In this document: positions 14,770 through 26,428 of the stretch, in pieces
Position numbering within the stretch: position 1 is the stretch's first letter
Layout: each line of letters begins with the position of its first letter
DNA from: Eubacteriales bacterium
GTDB taxonomy: Bacteria; Bacillota; Clostridia; Lachnospirales; Lachnospiraceae
Length of the DNA: 64,000 nt
Assembly: GCA_030524545.1 (NCBI GenBank)
Contig: JAUNGM010000015.1
Location: 1-64,000 of the forward strand
Reading direction: 5' to 3'
The notes under the pieces: generated by a model
What the model was told of the DNA's origin: nothing
Seen by the model: only the letters and a program-made list of their open reading frames with translations
The model's database searches: none
Position numbers and translations under genes: made by a program

Positions 14770-15285
14770 TTATGCCGAAGGCGTGAGCAGTAACTTAATT
14801 TCTTCAATCAGAGCTTCAAAAGGCTTTACACCCGTAACAACCTCAATATCCGCATATCTGGAATAAACCGGGTCGCGCTGCTTTAAAAGCTTCTTGATTT
14901 TTTCATCTTTATCATCGCCCTCCAGCAGCGGATTGCTGTTTCCTGCTTCCAGGCGCTTTCTTAATGTTTCCAGGGATCCCTTCAAATATACAATTGTCCC
15001 AAGCTGCTTCAGGTACTTCTGATTCTGCTCCTGAATCGGCAGACCGGAGCCGAGGGATATCACCTTTCGCTCCTTATCATTGATCAGTTCCTTGATGACC
15101 AGTGTTTCCAGAGCACGATAAAAAGGTTCTCCAAATCTCTGGAAAATTTCACTGACGGATAGATTCATTTTTTTCATGATGACCCTGTCCACATCAATAA
15201 ACGGCAGGCCGAAATCCTGTGCAAGCCGTTTTCCCACTCTCGTTTTTCCTGAACCCATAAATCCGATAATCACAATATGGTTCAT
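14770..15285 (-). CDS. aroK: Shikimate kinase
   Basis: 171 residues. Walker A GFMGSGKT lies at about residues 8-15, the shikimate-binding DVD near 36-38 and the GSG motif in SLGSGLP near 78-84. It phosphorylates shikimate in the chorismate pathway. The usual GG at the substrate site reads SLGSGLP rather than SLGGG, a mild variation. The ATG overlaps the stop of the YqeG-type gene (ATGA), so both are probably co-transcribed with citrate synthase. Confidence 0.9.
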   Translation of the reverse strand: MNHIVIIGFMGSGKTRVGKRLAQDFGLPFIDVDRVIMKKMNLSVSEIFQRFGEPFYRALETLVIKELINDKERKVISLGSGLPIQEQNQKYLKQLGTIVYLKGSLETLRKRLEAGNSNPLLEGDDKDEKIKKLLKQRDPVYSRYADIEVVTGVKPFEALIEEIKLLLTPSA

Positions 15286-15785
15286 GAATTCCTTTCCTCC
15301 TTCTGGTAAAAGTATAGTACGATTTTTTCCAGATAGCGCTTCAGTACGATCTGGATTTCTTCTTTGGGGTTAATAGGTTTTACAAGAATATTGCGGATGC
15401 CCGCCCTCTTCGCTCCGTAAATATCCGTAAAAAGCTGATCCCCGATAAAAATCGTATTGCCGGTGTCTGTTCCCAAAAGTTCCATGGCCTTCCGGTAATT
15501 GCGCACCGACGGCTTGTGGGCATTCTCGATGAAGCGCTGTCCAACCGCATCATTGAAGGAAGAAACCCTCCCAATCTTATTGTTGGAAAGAAAGCAGCAT
15601 CGAAATCCCAGTTCATTCAGATGGGCAAACAAAGCAACCGCTCTGTCATCCGCAGGTGCTCCATGAGGTACAAGAGTATTATCTATGTCAAAGAGCAGCC
15701 CGCGGTACCCTTCCCGGTACAATTGGTCAAAATCGATTTCATAAGTAGAATCCCGGTATTCATCCGGAAAAAAACATTGAAACAT
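15282..15785 (-). CDS. YqeG-family HAD phosphatase
   Basis: 167 residues from the ATG at 15783-15785. HAD motifs are seen: LLFDIDNTLVPHG (nucleophile Asp and D+2), CFLSNNK (motif II) and FIGDQLFTDIYGAKRAG (motif IV). The length and the order FDIDNT...GDQLFTD match the YqeG/IIIA-type family, related to PGP phosphatases. The start 22 bases after citrate synthase and overlap with aroK put it in a three-gene operon. Physiological substrate unknown. Confidence 0.85.
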   Translation of the reverse strand: MFQCFFPDEYRDSTYEIDFDQLYREGYRGLLFDIDNTLVPHGAPADDRAVALFAHLNELGFRCCFLSNNKIGRVSSFNDAVGQRFIENAHKPSVRNYRKAMELLGTDTGNTIFIGDQLFTDIYGAKRAGIRNILVKPINPKEEIQIVLKRYLEKIVLYFYQKEERNS

Positions 15786-15807
15786 GCGTTTCCCGCCTTT
15801 ATCACTT

Positions 15808-17169
15808 TTATCGCTCGTCCAGCGGTACGTACTGCGCCGGATCAAGCACATTTTTATATGCCGGACGGATGATCTTGTCCGTATTGATCAGCTCTTCCAT
15901 ACGGTGCGCACTCCATCCGACGATTCTTGCCACTGCAAACATCGGTGTATACAGTTCCAGCGGAAGATCGAGCATACTGTATACAAAACCACTGTAGAAA
16001 TCCACATTGGCGCTTACCCCCTTATAAATGCGGCGTTCTTCTGCGATCACCTCCGGTGCCATACGCTCTACCATGGAATACAGACGGTAGTCCTTCATCC
16101 TGCCCTTTGCCTCTGCAAGCTTTTCCACAAAGCTTTTGAGAACCTCTGCACGGGGATCCGATACGGAGTAAATTGCGTGTCCCATACCATAGATCAATCC
16201 TCTTCTGTCAAAGGCCTCCTTATGGAGAAGACGTTTCAGATAATCCCTTACCGCATCCTCATCTTCCCAGTCCTTTATTTCTTTCTTCATATCCTGGAAC
16301 ATGCTCACTACCTTGATGTTGGCACCGCCATGCTTTGGTCCTTTCAGGGAACCGAGGGCTCCGGCAATAGCAGAATAGGTATCCGTTCCGGAAGAGGATA
16401 CGACATGGGTGGTAAATGTAGAGTTATTACCTCCGCCATGTTCCATATGAAGGATCAATGCCAGATCCAGAATCTTCGCTTCCAGATCTGTGTACTTCTT
16501 ATCAGGGCGAAGCATACGAAGAATGTTCTCAGCCGTAGATAATTCTCTCTTGGGATTATGGATATATAAGCTCTTGCCCCTGATGTAGTGATTATATGCC
16601 TGATATCCGTATACGGACAGAAGCGGAAAAACACTGATCAGGTTCAGACACTGCCGCAAAACATTCGGCAGGGAAATATCATCCGGATTCGTATCGTAGG
16701 AATACAGGGTGAGTACGCTTCTCGAAAGCGCATTCATAATGTCTTTGCTCGGCGCCTTCATCACAACATCACGGACAAAATTTGTAGGAAGCGAACGCTG
16801 GTTTGCCAGCAGCTTCTTAAAATTATCCAGTTCCTCCCGATCCGGCAGTTCCCCGAAAAGAAGAAGATAGGTTGTTTCCTCAAATCCGAAGCGACGGTCT
16901 CTTACAAACCCGCCCGTTAATTCCTTAATATCATAACCTCTGTAAGAAAGGCTTCCTGCGCAGGGGACTTCTTTCCCGTCTACGATCTTTGTTGCCTTTA
17001 CGTTGGATACCTGGGTCAATCCGGCCAGGACTCCCTTGCCATTGATGTCACGCAATCCACGTTTCACATCGTACTTTCCGTAAAGAGACACATCCATACT
17101 GCTGTGATCCTTACAAATGTCTGTGAGTCTTTCGATTTCTGGTGTTACTTTTGTGTTAAATCTTGTCAT
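15808..17169 (-). CDS. Citrate synthase
   Basis: 453 residues, the long form found in clostridia. Catalytic regions are present: LHMEHGGGNNSTF (first His), KHGGANIK (second His) and GMGHAIYSVSDPRA (catalytic Asp). It condenses oxaloacetate and acetyl-CoA to citrate. In fermentative anaerobes this feeds 2-oxoglutarate and glutamate synthesis, consistent with glutamate dehydrogenase nearby. It has its own promoter with TATAAT at 17249-17254 and leads an operon with the YqeG-like gene and aroK. Confidence 0.95.
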   Translation of the reverse strand: MTRFNTKVTPEIERLTDICKDHSSMDVSLYGKYDVKRGLRDINGKGVLAGLTQVSNVKATKIVDGKEVPCAGSLSYRGYDIKELTGGFVRDRRFGFEETTYLLLFGELPDREELDNFKKLLANQRSLPTNFVRDVVMKAPSKDIMNALSRSVLTLYSYDTNPDDISLPNVLRQCLNLISVFPLLSVYGYQAYNHYIRGKSLYIHNPKRELSTAENILRMLRPDKKYTDLEAKILDLALILHMEHGGGNNSTFTTHVVSSSGTDTYSAIAGALGSLKGPKHGGANIKVVSMFQDMKKEIKDWEDEDAVRDYLKRLLHKEAFDRRGLIYGMGHAIYSVSDPRAEVLKSFVEKLAEAKGRMKDYRLYSMVERMAPEVIAEERRIYKGVSANVDFYSGFVYSMLDLPLELYTPMFAVARIVGWSAHRMEELINTDKIIRPAYKNVLDPAQYVPLDER

Positions 17170-17248
17170 ACTTAAAATCCCCTTTCATTATCTCAAATCA
17201 GCCGATTAAATTCCCTCCTCATTCCCTGATTTATTAAACAATCAATTT

Positions 17249-17277
17249 ATTATACCATGAAAACCCATTTTGGTCTA
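17249..17277 (-). promoter_or_regulatory. Citrate synthase promoter
   Basis: A perfect TATAAT (17249-17254) and a weaker TAGACC (17272-17277), 17 bp apart, about 80 bases before the start codon. Confidence 0.65.
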
Positions 17278-17339
17278 TATCCGAATTTTTATGTAAACAC
17301 AGCCCCTCTTCTCCTGAGAAAGAAACTGAACGCAAAGAT

Positions 17340-17654
17340 TTACAGGCTGTTCTCCAATTCTTTCCGGATTCTCTGGACTGCTGCCTCTACGGCCGAGACA
17401 TCACCCAGAATCCCAAGACACGTCATGTGCTGCGGGCAGCTTCCCGGAATTTCAAATACCTCCACGCTGGATGTTTTCTGTGCAAGGTCGCTTGCATAAA
17501 TCATCTCACAGACATCTCCGTGCATCAGCGCCAAAGCAGAGTTTTGCAAAAATTTTTCTTCTATATTTTTCTTTCTTACACGATTTAAGATAATCTCTTT
17601 TGTTCCTTCGGATACGGTTTTCATAATTCGGATTTTTACTTCATGTGCAGCCAT
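17340..17654 (-). CDS. Orphan EutS/PduU-like microcompartment shell protein
   Basis: 104 residues from the ATG at 17652-17654 (AGGAGGAAAAA upstream). The order of elements is that of the circularly permuted BMC domain: an N-terminal strand pair (VKIRIMKTVSEGTKEIIL), then SALALMHGDVCEMIYASDLA, then a PGS-containing turn and LGILGDVSAVEAAVQRI. No other shell protein, aldehyde dehydrogenase or cofactor enzyme is nearby, and it is monocistronic. It may act outside a classical microcompartment or serve one encoded elsewhere. The fold call is by eye and reasonably secure. Confidence 0.7.
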   Translation of the reverse strand: MAAHEVKIRIMKTVSEGTKEIILNRVRKKNIEEKFLQNSALALMHGDVCEMIYASDLAQKTSSVEVFEIPGSCPQHMTCLGILGDVSAVEAAVQRIRKELENSL

Positions 17655-17746
17655 TTTTTCCTCCTGTCTTAGAATTTTATCGTATTCTTTTTTCCAAAAT
17701 CCCACCTGCTGGTTACGCTGTCAACATCAGCCCCGATGCCCGGCAA

Positions 17747-17816
17747 TTTTTTCATTTCATAGGAACGTATCTTTAACACAGAACAATATGGGGTACTTTC
17801 CGATGAAATAAAAAAG
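17747..17816 (-). repeat. 70-bp inverted-repeat element, copy 1
   Basis: Ends TTTTTTCATTTCAT and ATGAAATAAAAAAG are near-complementary (14 bp). 64 of 70 positions match the copy at 31630-31699, in the same orientation. It begins in the T tract of the GH5 terminator and lies upstream of the shell-protein gene. Confidence 0.85.
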
Positions 17817-17854
17817 CAGTGCTTACCAACTGGATTTACGTGATAAACACTACT
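17809..17854 (-). terminator. GH5 gene terminator
   Basis: Arms AGCAGTGCTTA (17815-17825) and TAAACACTACT (17844-17854) form an 11-bp stem with G-U pairs, followed on the minus strand by TTTTTT. Confidence 0.75.
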
Positions 17855-17918
17855 CGTCTGAAACTATTCATTTATTTGCTTTTCTGCTATAAATCTTAAC
17901 ATGCCCCCTGCCAAGCTG

Positions 17919-18962
17919 TCAAGCCGGCCCTCTTCCTGTAAGCATATTGTAGAGCCATTTTCCGGACGGGCTTAAATCCTCCCAGGCAAACCCTGACGTC
18001 TTGGTACAGGTACTGCTGATGATCGCGGAAGTTTCATTCTTATTGGAAAGATTCCATGCGACATAGCTGACACCGTAATCGTTCATCTGTTTTACCCAGA
18101 GGTCTGCCTGTTCTTCATCAATCGCCCCATTTCCGCTGGCATCACAGATACCGTATTCCGATACAAAGACCGGAAGTCCTGCGTCAATGGCTGCTGACAT
18201 CGTGCTGCGCAGTTCCTCCTTGTGGGTCGCTGCATAAAAATGCAGTACATACATCAGATTCCCATACTCTGTCATGGGATCTGCGGCTGCCTGATCTACG
18301 AACTGGGACCAATTCGGCGTACCCACCAGAATTACTGCCTCCTCCGCATTTTCCCGGATAACGGGAATGATTTCTCCTGCATAGGCTTTAATGTCTGTCC
18401 AGGTGGTATCTCCGTTCGGTTCATTGCAGATTTCATAGAGAACATTGTCGTATCCTGCATATTCCGCAGACATTTCCCGAAAAAATTCCCTGGCTTCTTC
18501 CAGATGCATGTTGGGATTATTGTCAGAAAGAATATGCCAGTCAATGATCACATACATATCGTGTGCAGTTGCATAAGACACGCCGGACTTCACCAGCTTT
18601 TTCAGATTTTCCTTATCCCCGTCTGTACAGTAACCGCCGTTCTCTGCCGTATACATGGCAAGCCGGATGACATTCACATTCCATTCCTCACGGAACTGAC
18701 GAAAACATTCTTCATTAATATAATCCGGAAACCAACCGATTCCATGGGTGCTGATTCCTTTTAACTGAACATCTTTTCCATGACTGTCCACAAGTCTCGT
18801 TCCATCCACCCGAAGTGCACCGCAGGCAGACGGTGATGCAATCCCGGCAGTTTCTGCTCCTGCTCCACCTTCATTCGCTGATGCACCGACAGTTCCGGAG
18901 CCTGCCGCCAGCAGACAAAGCACGGCCATAATACATGCTGCTGCAATTGTCTTTTTCTTCAT
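17919..18962 (-). CDS. Secreted GH5 glycoside hydrolase (endoglucanase-like)
   Basis: 347 residues from the ATG at 18960-18962 (GGGGGAG upstream). A signal peptide of about 27 residues (KKK, then AAACIMAVLCLLAAGSG) precedes a Ser/Gly/Ala linker. The GH5 barrel shows RLAMY, DWHILSDNNP, the acid/base Glu181 in CNEPNG and the nucleophile Glu269 in VSEYG, plus the C-terminal WNLSNK. It should hydrolyse beta-1,4 glucan or a related polysaccharide outside the cell. No carbohydrate-binding or dockerin module is present. Monocistronic, with its own terminator. Confidence 0.9.
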   Translation of the reverse strand: MKKKTIAAACIMAVLCLLAAGSGTVGASANEGGAGAETAGIASPSACGALRVDGTRLVDSHGKDVQLKGISTHGIGWFPDYINEECFRQFREEWNVNVIRLAMYTAENGGYCTDGDKENLKKLVKSGVSYATAHDMYVIIDWHILSDNNPNMHLEEAREFFREMSAEYAGYDNVLYEICNEPNGDTTWTDIKAYAGEIIPVIRENAEEAVILVGTPNWSQFVDQAAADPMTEYGNLMYVLHFYAATHKEELRSTMSAAIDAGLPVFVSEYGICDASGNGAIDEEQADLWVKQMNDYGVSYVAWNLSNKNETSAIISSTCTKTSGFAWEDLSPSGKWLYNMLTGRGPA

Positions 18963-19002
18963 GAACACTCCCCCTTTCCTCATACAGTATCTTCTGTTAT
19001 CT

Positions 19003-19043
19003 GCAAAATAAAATGCTGGTCAACTGCTTCTAACCAACATTTT
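19003..19043 (-). terminator. Aminotransferase gene terminator
   Basis: ACCAACATTTT (19033-19043) and AAAATGCTGGT (19010-19020) pair over 11 positions with one wobble; a T-rich tail follows on the minus strand. Confidence 0.7.
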
Positions 19044-19077
19044 ATCGGCATCCATACACTTTTTCTTCTTTCCGTCC

Positions 19078-21918
<2,841 letters not shown>

Positions 21919-21923
21919 TCCGA

Positions 21924-22025
21924 GTCAAATACCCCCGATGCGAGCATCGGGGTATTAGACCCTCGCGGCAGTCGCCAAATAGACATGCAAGCATGTCCGC
22001 TTGGCTCGTTGCCCGCGGGAATAAA
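21924..22025 (+). repeat. Dispersed palindromic repeat, copy 1
   Basis: About 100 bp containing three hairpins: CCCCGATGCGAGCATCGGGG, GACATGCAAGCATGTC, and CCTCGCGG paired loosely with CCCGCGGG. It lies in the gdhA 3' untranslated region. A diverged copy in opposite orientation is at 26429-26561. Its reading frames (for example GNEPSGHACMS) are artefacts of the repeat. Confidence 0.9.
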
Positions 22026-22052
22026 CCGGCACAAAACAGTTCCTGCAGAAAA

Positions 22053-22083
22053 CGGCACCGGAAAGATTCCGGTGCCGCTTTTA
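22053..22083 (+). terminator. gdhA terminator
   Basis: A perfect 11-bp stem CGGCACCGGAA / TTCCGGTGCCG with a 3-base loop, followed by CTTTTATT. Confidence 0.9.
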
Positions 22084-22184
22084 TTAATAATTACATAATA
22101 ATTACATCTATACAGGGTTTTCACAGATATATTCCGGTACCCCGGACCGGAAAGCCTTATGTATAAGGATATTCTTTACTATAT

Positions 22185-22637
22185 CTATGGCTCCATAAAT
22201 TTCTTAAGCTCATCCATAAAGGTGCTCACATCTTTAAATTCCCGGTAAACAGAAGCAAATCTTACATACGCCACTGCATCCAGATCCTTCAGATGTTCCA
22301 TAACCACCTCTCCGATCCTGGTGCTTGGGATCTCACGTTCTTCCGTGTTAAAGATCACCCCTTCAATAGAATCTATCATGGCTTCTACCTTCTCAATAGG
22401 TATGGGTCTTTTATAGCAGGCTCTCAAAATTCCGGCCTGGAGCTTCGTCCTGTCATACTGCTCTCTGTTCTGATCCTTTTTGATCACGCTCAGCGGAATG
22501 GTTTCTACCTTTTCATAGGTTGTGAAACGTTTGCCGCAGGCATCGCACATTCTTCTCCGCCGGATGGAATTGGTATCCTCTACCGGTCTGGAATCCACAA
22601 CTTTGGTATTATCCTGATTACAAAATGGACATCTCAC
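22185..22637 (-). CDS. nrdR: Ribonucleotide reductase regulator NrdR
   Basis: 150 residues. The N-terminal zinc ribbon MRCPFC...CDACGKRF is followed by the ATP-cone domain (SVIKKDQNREQYDRTKL, then RIGEVVMEHLKDLD). NrdR senses adenine nucleotides and represses ribonucleotide reductase genes. It is convergent with gdhA and divergent from ylmC. The same nrdR/ylmC/sigG neighbourhood recurs in clostridia. Confidence 0.96.
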   Translation of the reverse strand: MRCPFCNQDNTKVVDSRPVEDTNSIRRRRMCDACGKRFTTYEKVETIPLSVIKKDQNREQYDRTKLQAGILRACYKRPIPIEKVEAMIDSIEGVIFNTEEREIPSTRIGEVVMEHLKDLDAVAYVRFASVYREFKDVSTFMDELKKFMEP

Positions 22638-22748
22638 CGCGCTCTCCCCCTTGTTTGCCGGATTTTAAATTCGCACTGCGCCTTGCTTGCGCTCATTAAG
22701 TGTTCATATTATACTGTATTTTCCTATTTTCTGTCAATAAATGTACCT

Positions 22749-22777
22749 GCATATTTCTTCACTTTTCTGCATAAATA
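22749..22777 (+). promoter_or_regulatory. Possible forespore-type promoter of ylmC
   Basis: GCATA (22749-22753) and CATAAATA (22770-22777), 16 bp apart, resemble SigF/SigG elements (GnATR and CATAnTA). The match is loose and the spacing one base long, so this is tentative. Confidence 0.3.
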
Positions 22778-22799
22778 ATAAAAAAATGCAGGTCTTAAA

Positions 22800-23063
22800 A
22801 TGCGTCTTTGTGAATTGAAGCAAAAAGAGATCATCAACACCTGTACCTGCCGCAGCCTGGGCTGTCCTACGGATGTGGAATTTGACTGTAAGACCGGCCG
22901 GCTGACTGCTCTTGTAGTACCTGGCCCGGGCAAATTCTGCGGTCTTTTCGGCAGAGAAAACGAATATATCATCCCCTGGGAATGCATTTGCCAGATTGGG
23001 GATGACATCATTCTGGTAGAAATCCAGGAAGAAAAATGCTTCCATAAGGAACATCCTGTCTGA
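22800..23063 (+). CDS. YlmC/YmxH-family sporulation protein
   Basis: 87 residues, one PRC-barrel domain: MRLCELKQKEIINT, then a Cys-rich segment CTCRSLGCPTDVEFD, then GRENEYIIPWECICQIGDDIILV. Proteins of this family are sporulation-associated, with no known mechanism. The extra cysteines near residues 15-22 are unusual and could bind a metal. It lies directly upstream of sigG, in a common clostridial arrangement. Confidence 0.85.
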   Translation: MRLCELKQKEIINTCTCRSLGCPTDVEFDCKTGRLTALVVPGPGKFCGLFGRENEYIIPWECICQIGDDIILVEIQEEKCFHKEHPV

Positions 23064-23170
23064 ATTTTGTCAAGGGCTTATATTTTTTATATTTTCCCGA
23101 AAAAAGAATATTTATCCTCCCAGATGAGAATCATTTCTAATAGCAAAAGAAGATAAGGAGGATAATTCAG

Positions 23171-23950
23171 ATGGCGCTTAATAAAGTAGAAATTTGCGGG
23201 GTCAATACCTCAAAACTTCCCATACTGAAGGCCGAAGAAAAGGAAGAACTGTTCCGCAGGATCAAAGAGGGTGACATGGAGGCCCGTGAACTGTACATCA
23301 AAGGAAATCTTAGGCTGGTATTAAGCGTAATCAAGCGTTTCCAAAACAGCAACGAAAACGCTGATGACTTATTCCAGATTGGCTGCATCGGCCTGATGAA
23401 AGCCATTGATAACTTCGACACAACACTGAATGTCAAGTTTTCCACATATGCGGTTCCCATGATCATCGGAGAAATCCGCCGTTACCTTCGGGACAACAAT
23501 TCTATTCGGGTCAGCCGTTCTCTCCGGGATATTGCATATAAGGCTATCTACGCCAAAGAAAGCTATATGCGCACGCATGACAAAGAACCTACCATTGCGG
23601 AAATCGCCGAGGAAATCGGCATTGAAAAGGAAATGATCGTCTATGCCCTGGATGCCATCCAGAACCCTGTGAGTCTCTTTGAACCGGTCTACACCGAGGG
23701 CGGCGATACCCTTTATGTAATGGACCAGATCAGTGATAAAAAGAACCGGGAGGAACGCTGGATCGAAGACCTTTCCCTCAGGGAAGCCATGCAGCGTCTT
23801 GGGGACCGTGAGCGGCATATCATTGAACTGCGCTTCTATGAGGGAAAAACTCAAATGGAAGTAGCCGATGAGATCGGCATCTCACAGGCCCAGGTCAGCC
23901 GCCTGGAAAAAAGCGCACTAAAGGCTATGAAAAATTATCTGCGTCCATAG
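23171..23950 (+). CDS. sigG: Sporulation sigma factor SigG
   Basis: 259 residues. The N-terminal NKVEICGVNTSKLPIL is the SigG signature that binds the anti-sigma factors. Region 2 (DLFQIGCIGLMKAIDNFD), region 3 and region 4 (GKTQMEVADEIGISQAQVSR) follow. It directs late forespore transcription. AAGGAGGATAATTCAG precedes the ATG. Its presence implies an endospore former. It ends at a bidirectional terminator shared with the polyphosphate enzyme gene. Confidence 0.96.
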   Translation: MALNKVEICGVNTSKLPILKAEEKEELFRRIKEGDMEARELYIKGNLRLVLSVIKRFQNSNENADDLFQIGCIGLMKAIDNFDTTLNVKFSTYAVPMIIGEIRRYLRDNNSIRVSRSLRDIAYKAIYAKESYMRTHDKEPTIAEIAEEIGIEKEMIVYALDAIQNPVSLFEPVYTEGGDTLYVMDQISDKKNREERWIEDLSLREAMQRLGDRERHIIELRFYEGKTQMEVADEIGISQAQVSRLEKSALKAMKNYLRP

Positions 23951-24009
23951 CAGGCCCGCTTCCTTCAGTCTTTCACCAGCAAGATCAGTGCCATGCCTGG
24001 CACACTTCA

Positions 24010-24056
24010 AAAAAGATGCGCTCTGCGGGATATCGTTCCCACAGGCACATCTTTTT
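24010..24056. terminator. Bidirectional terminator
   Basis: AAAAAGATG (24010-24018) and CATCTTTTT (24048-24056) flank an interrupted inner stem CTG/CAG; T runs lie on both strands. It separates the convergent sigG and polyphosphate enzyme genes. Confidence 0.8.
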
Positions 24057-24096
24057 ATTCTATCGTACAGCCTCATTGGAGGCTTTTCTCACAGGA

Positions 24097-25569
24097 TCAA
24101 TCCAGGGCTTTTTCCAGTTCTTCGATTACAATCTTCAACGCCTTGATCCTTGCATATTTTTTATCCACAGACTCCAGAATATGCCAGGGTGCATAGGCCG
24201 TGCTGGTCTTCTGCAGCATTTCATTGACAGCGCCCTCATAAGCATCCCACTTTTCTCTGTTGCGCCAGTCTTCATCCGTTATCTTCCACTGCTTCTCCGG
24301 ATTGTTCTGCCTGTCTGTAAACCGGACAAGCTGGGTATCCTTGTCAATCTGCACCCAGAACTTGATGATCACAGCTCCCCAGTCAGAAAGCTCCTTCTCA
24401 AATTCATTCATTTCATTATAGGCACGCTTCCAGTCATTTTCACTGCAGAATCCTTCCAGCCGTTCTACCATGACACGTCCGTACCAGGTCCGGTCAAAAA
24501 TAGCAATGTGCCCGTCCTTAGGAAGCCTTGTCCAAAAACGCCACAGATAATGGCGGGCCTTCTCATGGGGTTCCGGGCTGGCTATGGGGTGCACCTCAAA
24601 CCCCCTGGGATCCAGTGCCCCTGTGATTCTCTTGATATTGCCTCCTTTACCTGCCGCATCCCAGCCTTCATAGGTAATGATCACCGGAACACGTTTTCTG
24701 TAGAGACGGTTATGAAGTTCTCCCAGCTTCTTCTGAAGGCGTTTCAGTTCTACCCGGTACTCATCATCCTCGATCACCTTATCCGCAAGTTCAATCTCCG
24801 AAAGCTTCGGTACCTTCACCAGTGGAAAGACATTCTGAAGAATCGGAACCGAGTGGGAGCTGTTCTGCATGGCAACCTGGATTCCTTCCACCATCGTCTC
24901 CAGAACCTGAAGCTCTGCCCATTTCTTTTCTTTCGCATCAATGATATACCACGGTGAGGTGGACATGTTCGTATCTGTCAGATAGCGGTCAAATACCTTG
25001 CGGCATTTTTTGTAATGCTCGTTCTGCCATTTGTCAAATCCGGCTACACGCCAAACGGTATCCTTGTTTCCCAGCAGGCGTTCCATACGCTCTGTCTGTT
25101 CTTTCTGATCAATCTGCATGAAGAATTTCAGCACCAGATACCCATTGTCCGTCAGTTGGCGCTCGAAACGCTTGATGCTGTCTATTCTCTTGTCATAGTC
25201 ATCTCCGGAAAGAGTGCCCTCCAGACATGCCTTGGTGGTCTCCTCCATCCATCCGGAATCCAGAAAAGTGAATTTACCAGCCTCCGGGATCTGTTTCATA
25301 TACCGGTACAAAAACGGCCTGCGAAGTTCCTCCTCCGTAGGAGATGACATAGTTGCCACTTTGAAAAACCGCGGATCAATATTCTTAATGATCTTGCCAA
25401 TGGTGCTGCCCTTTCCGGAGGCCCCCCAGCCTTCAAAAAGCACCAGCACCGGAAGTTTATGCTCCTTAATCTTCATCTGCAGCTCGTACAGCCTGGCACG
25501 CGCCTTACTAAGGCGTTCCTCCACTTCCTCCTTTGCGGGAATCTCTCCCGGGTTCCAATATTTCAACAT
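24097..25569 (-). CDS. pap: Two-domain PPK2 polyphosphate:nucleotide phosphotransferase
   Basis: 490 residues from the ATG at 25567-25569 (GAGGTGAAGCAA upstream). Two PPK2 domains are in tandem. The first has Walker A GWGASGKGS and LDSGWM where the lid/Walker B region is normally FDRSWY. The second has GWDAAGKGG and FDRTWYGRV, the active form. Two-domain class II enzymes phosphorylate AMP to ADP with polyphosphate; the C-terminal domain is the catalytic one. The loss of the Asp-Arg pair in domain 1 fits that. Monocistronic. Confidence 0.88.
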   Translation of the reverse strand: MLKYWNPGEIPAKEEVEERLSKARARLYELQMKIKEHKLPVLVLFEGWGASGKGSTIGKIIKNIDPRFFKVATMSSPTEEELRRPFLYRYMKQIPEAGKFTFLDSGWMEETTKACLEGTLSGDDYDKRIDSIKRFERQLTDNGYLVLKFFMQIDQKEQTERMERLLGNKDTVWRVAGFDKWQNEHYKKCRKVFDRYLTDTNMSTSPWYIIDAKEKKWAELQVLETMVEGIQVAMQNSSHSVPILQNVFPLVKVPKLSEIELADKVIEDDEYRVELKRLQKKLGELHNRLYRKRVPVIITYEGWDAAGKGGNIKRITGALDPRGFEVHPIASPEPHEKARHYLWRFWTRLPKDGHIAIFDRTWYGRVMVERLEGFCSENDWKRAYNEMNEFEKELSDWGAVIIKFWVQIDKDTQLVRFTDRQNNPEKQWKITDEDWRNREKWDAYEGAVNEMLQKTSTAYAPWHILESVDKKYARIKALKIVIEELEKALD

Positions 25570-25760
25570 TTGCTTCACCTCATTTTCTTTTTCACACACA
25601 AGTGTTTTATTTTTCATATTATAACACAATTAATCGCCAAACAGTGATTTTTTTCTATTTTTTATAAAGAAATTATGATACAATTATTTATCATATTTTA
25701 CTGGCATCTATCCCAAAGAAATATGATAGATACTACTTTTTATGAAAGGACTTGACCCAT

Positions 25761-26354
25761 ATGCCTTTTTCTGTATTCCTTGACATGTCTGTCTCGGCAG
25801 CTGTCACCGTATGGTCTCCCGGACCGAATAATATCCTGCTTTTATCTACAGCCAGCAAATACGGAATCCGCCGGAACCTGAAGCTGCTGCTCGGTATCTG
25901 GAGCGGTTCTCTGACACTGATGTGTCTCAGCGGTATTTTCTGCAGCACCCTTGGCAGAGTCATACCCGGAATCCAGATCTATATGAAATATGCAGGAGCT
26001 GCCTATATCCTCTGGCTGGCATGGCAGACCCTAAAACGAAAGCCTCCGGAAGAATCCGGGGATTCCAAAGAGCCCTCCTATCTCATGGGGCTGTTTCTCC
26101 AGCTTCTGAATGTGAAAATCATCCTCTACGGGCTGACGATGTTCTCCACCTTTATCCTGCCATACGAAACCCGGATTCCCATGCTGTTTTTATACGCCGT
26201 CTATCTTATGGTTCTGGGTGCCATCGGAAACCTTATCTGGGCTTTTGCCGGAAATCTTTTGAAACAGTTCTATGAAGTACATTACAAACTTATGAACCTC
26301 GTGATGGCACTGCTCCTTATATGGTGTGCTGCACGTATTCTGGGAATCCTGTGA
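25761..26354 (+). CDS. LysE/RhtB-family amino-acid exporter
   Basis: 197 residues with six predicted helices, from the ATG at 25761-25763 (AAAGGA about 10 bases upstream); a TTG nine bases earlier is too close to that site. The family start motif WSPGPNNILLLSTASKYG is clear, with GIRRNLKLLLGIWSGS after it. It likely exports an amino acid or small metabolite. It is monocistronic and convergent with the TRAP operon, separated from it by a terminator and a dispersed repeat. Confidence 0.85.
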   Translation: MPFSVFLDMSVSAAVTVWSPGPNNILLLSTASKYGIRRNLKLLLGIWSGSLTLMCLSGIFCSTLGRVIPGIQIYMKYAGAAYILWLAWQTLKRKPPEESGDSKEPSYLMGLFLQLLNVKIILYGLTMFSTFILPYETRIPMLFLYAVYLMVLGAIGNLIWAFAGNLLKQFYEVHYKLMNLVMALLLIWCAARILGIL

Positions 26355-26377
26355 TTTTTTACCCTGGCATCAAAAAA

Positions 26378-26427
26378 GCCGCAGACGCTGATCGAATTTT
26401 TCTATCCCCAGCGGCCTGCGGCCTTTT
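26378..26427 (+). terminator. Terminator of the LysE-family gene
   Basis: GCCGCAG / CTGCGGC outer stem and CGCTG / CAGCG inner stem, then CTTTTC. Confidence 0.8.
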
Positions 26428-26428
26428 C

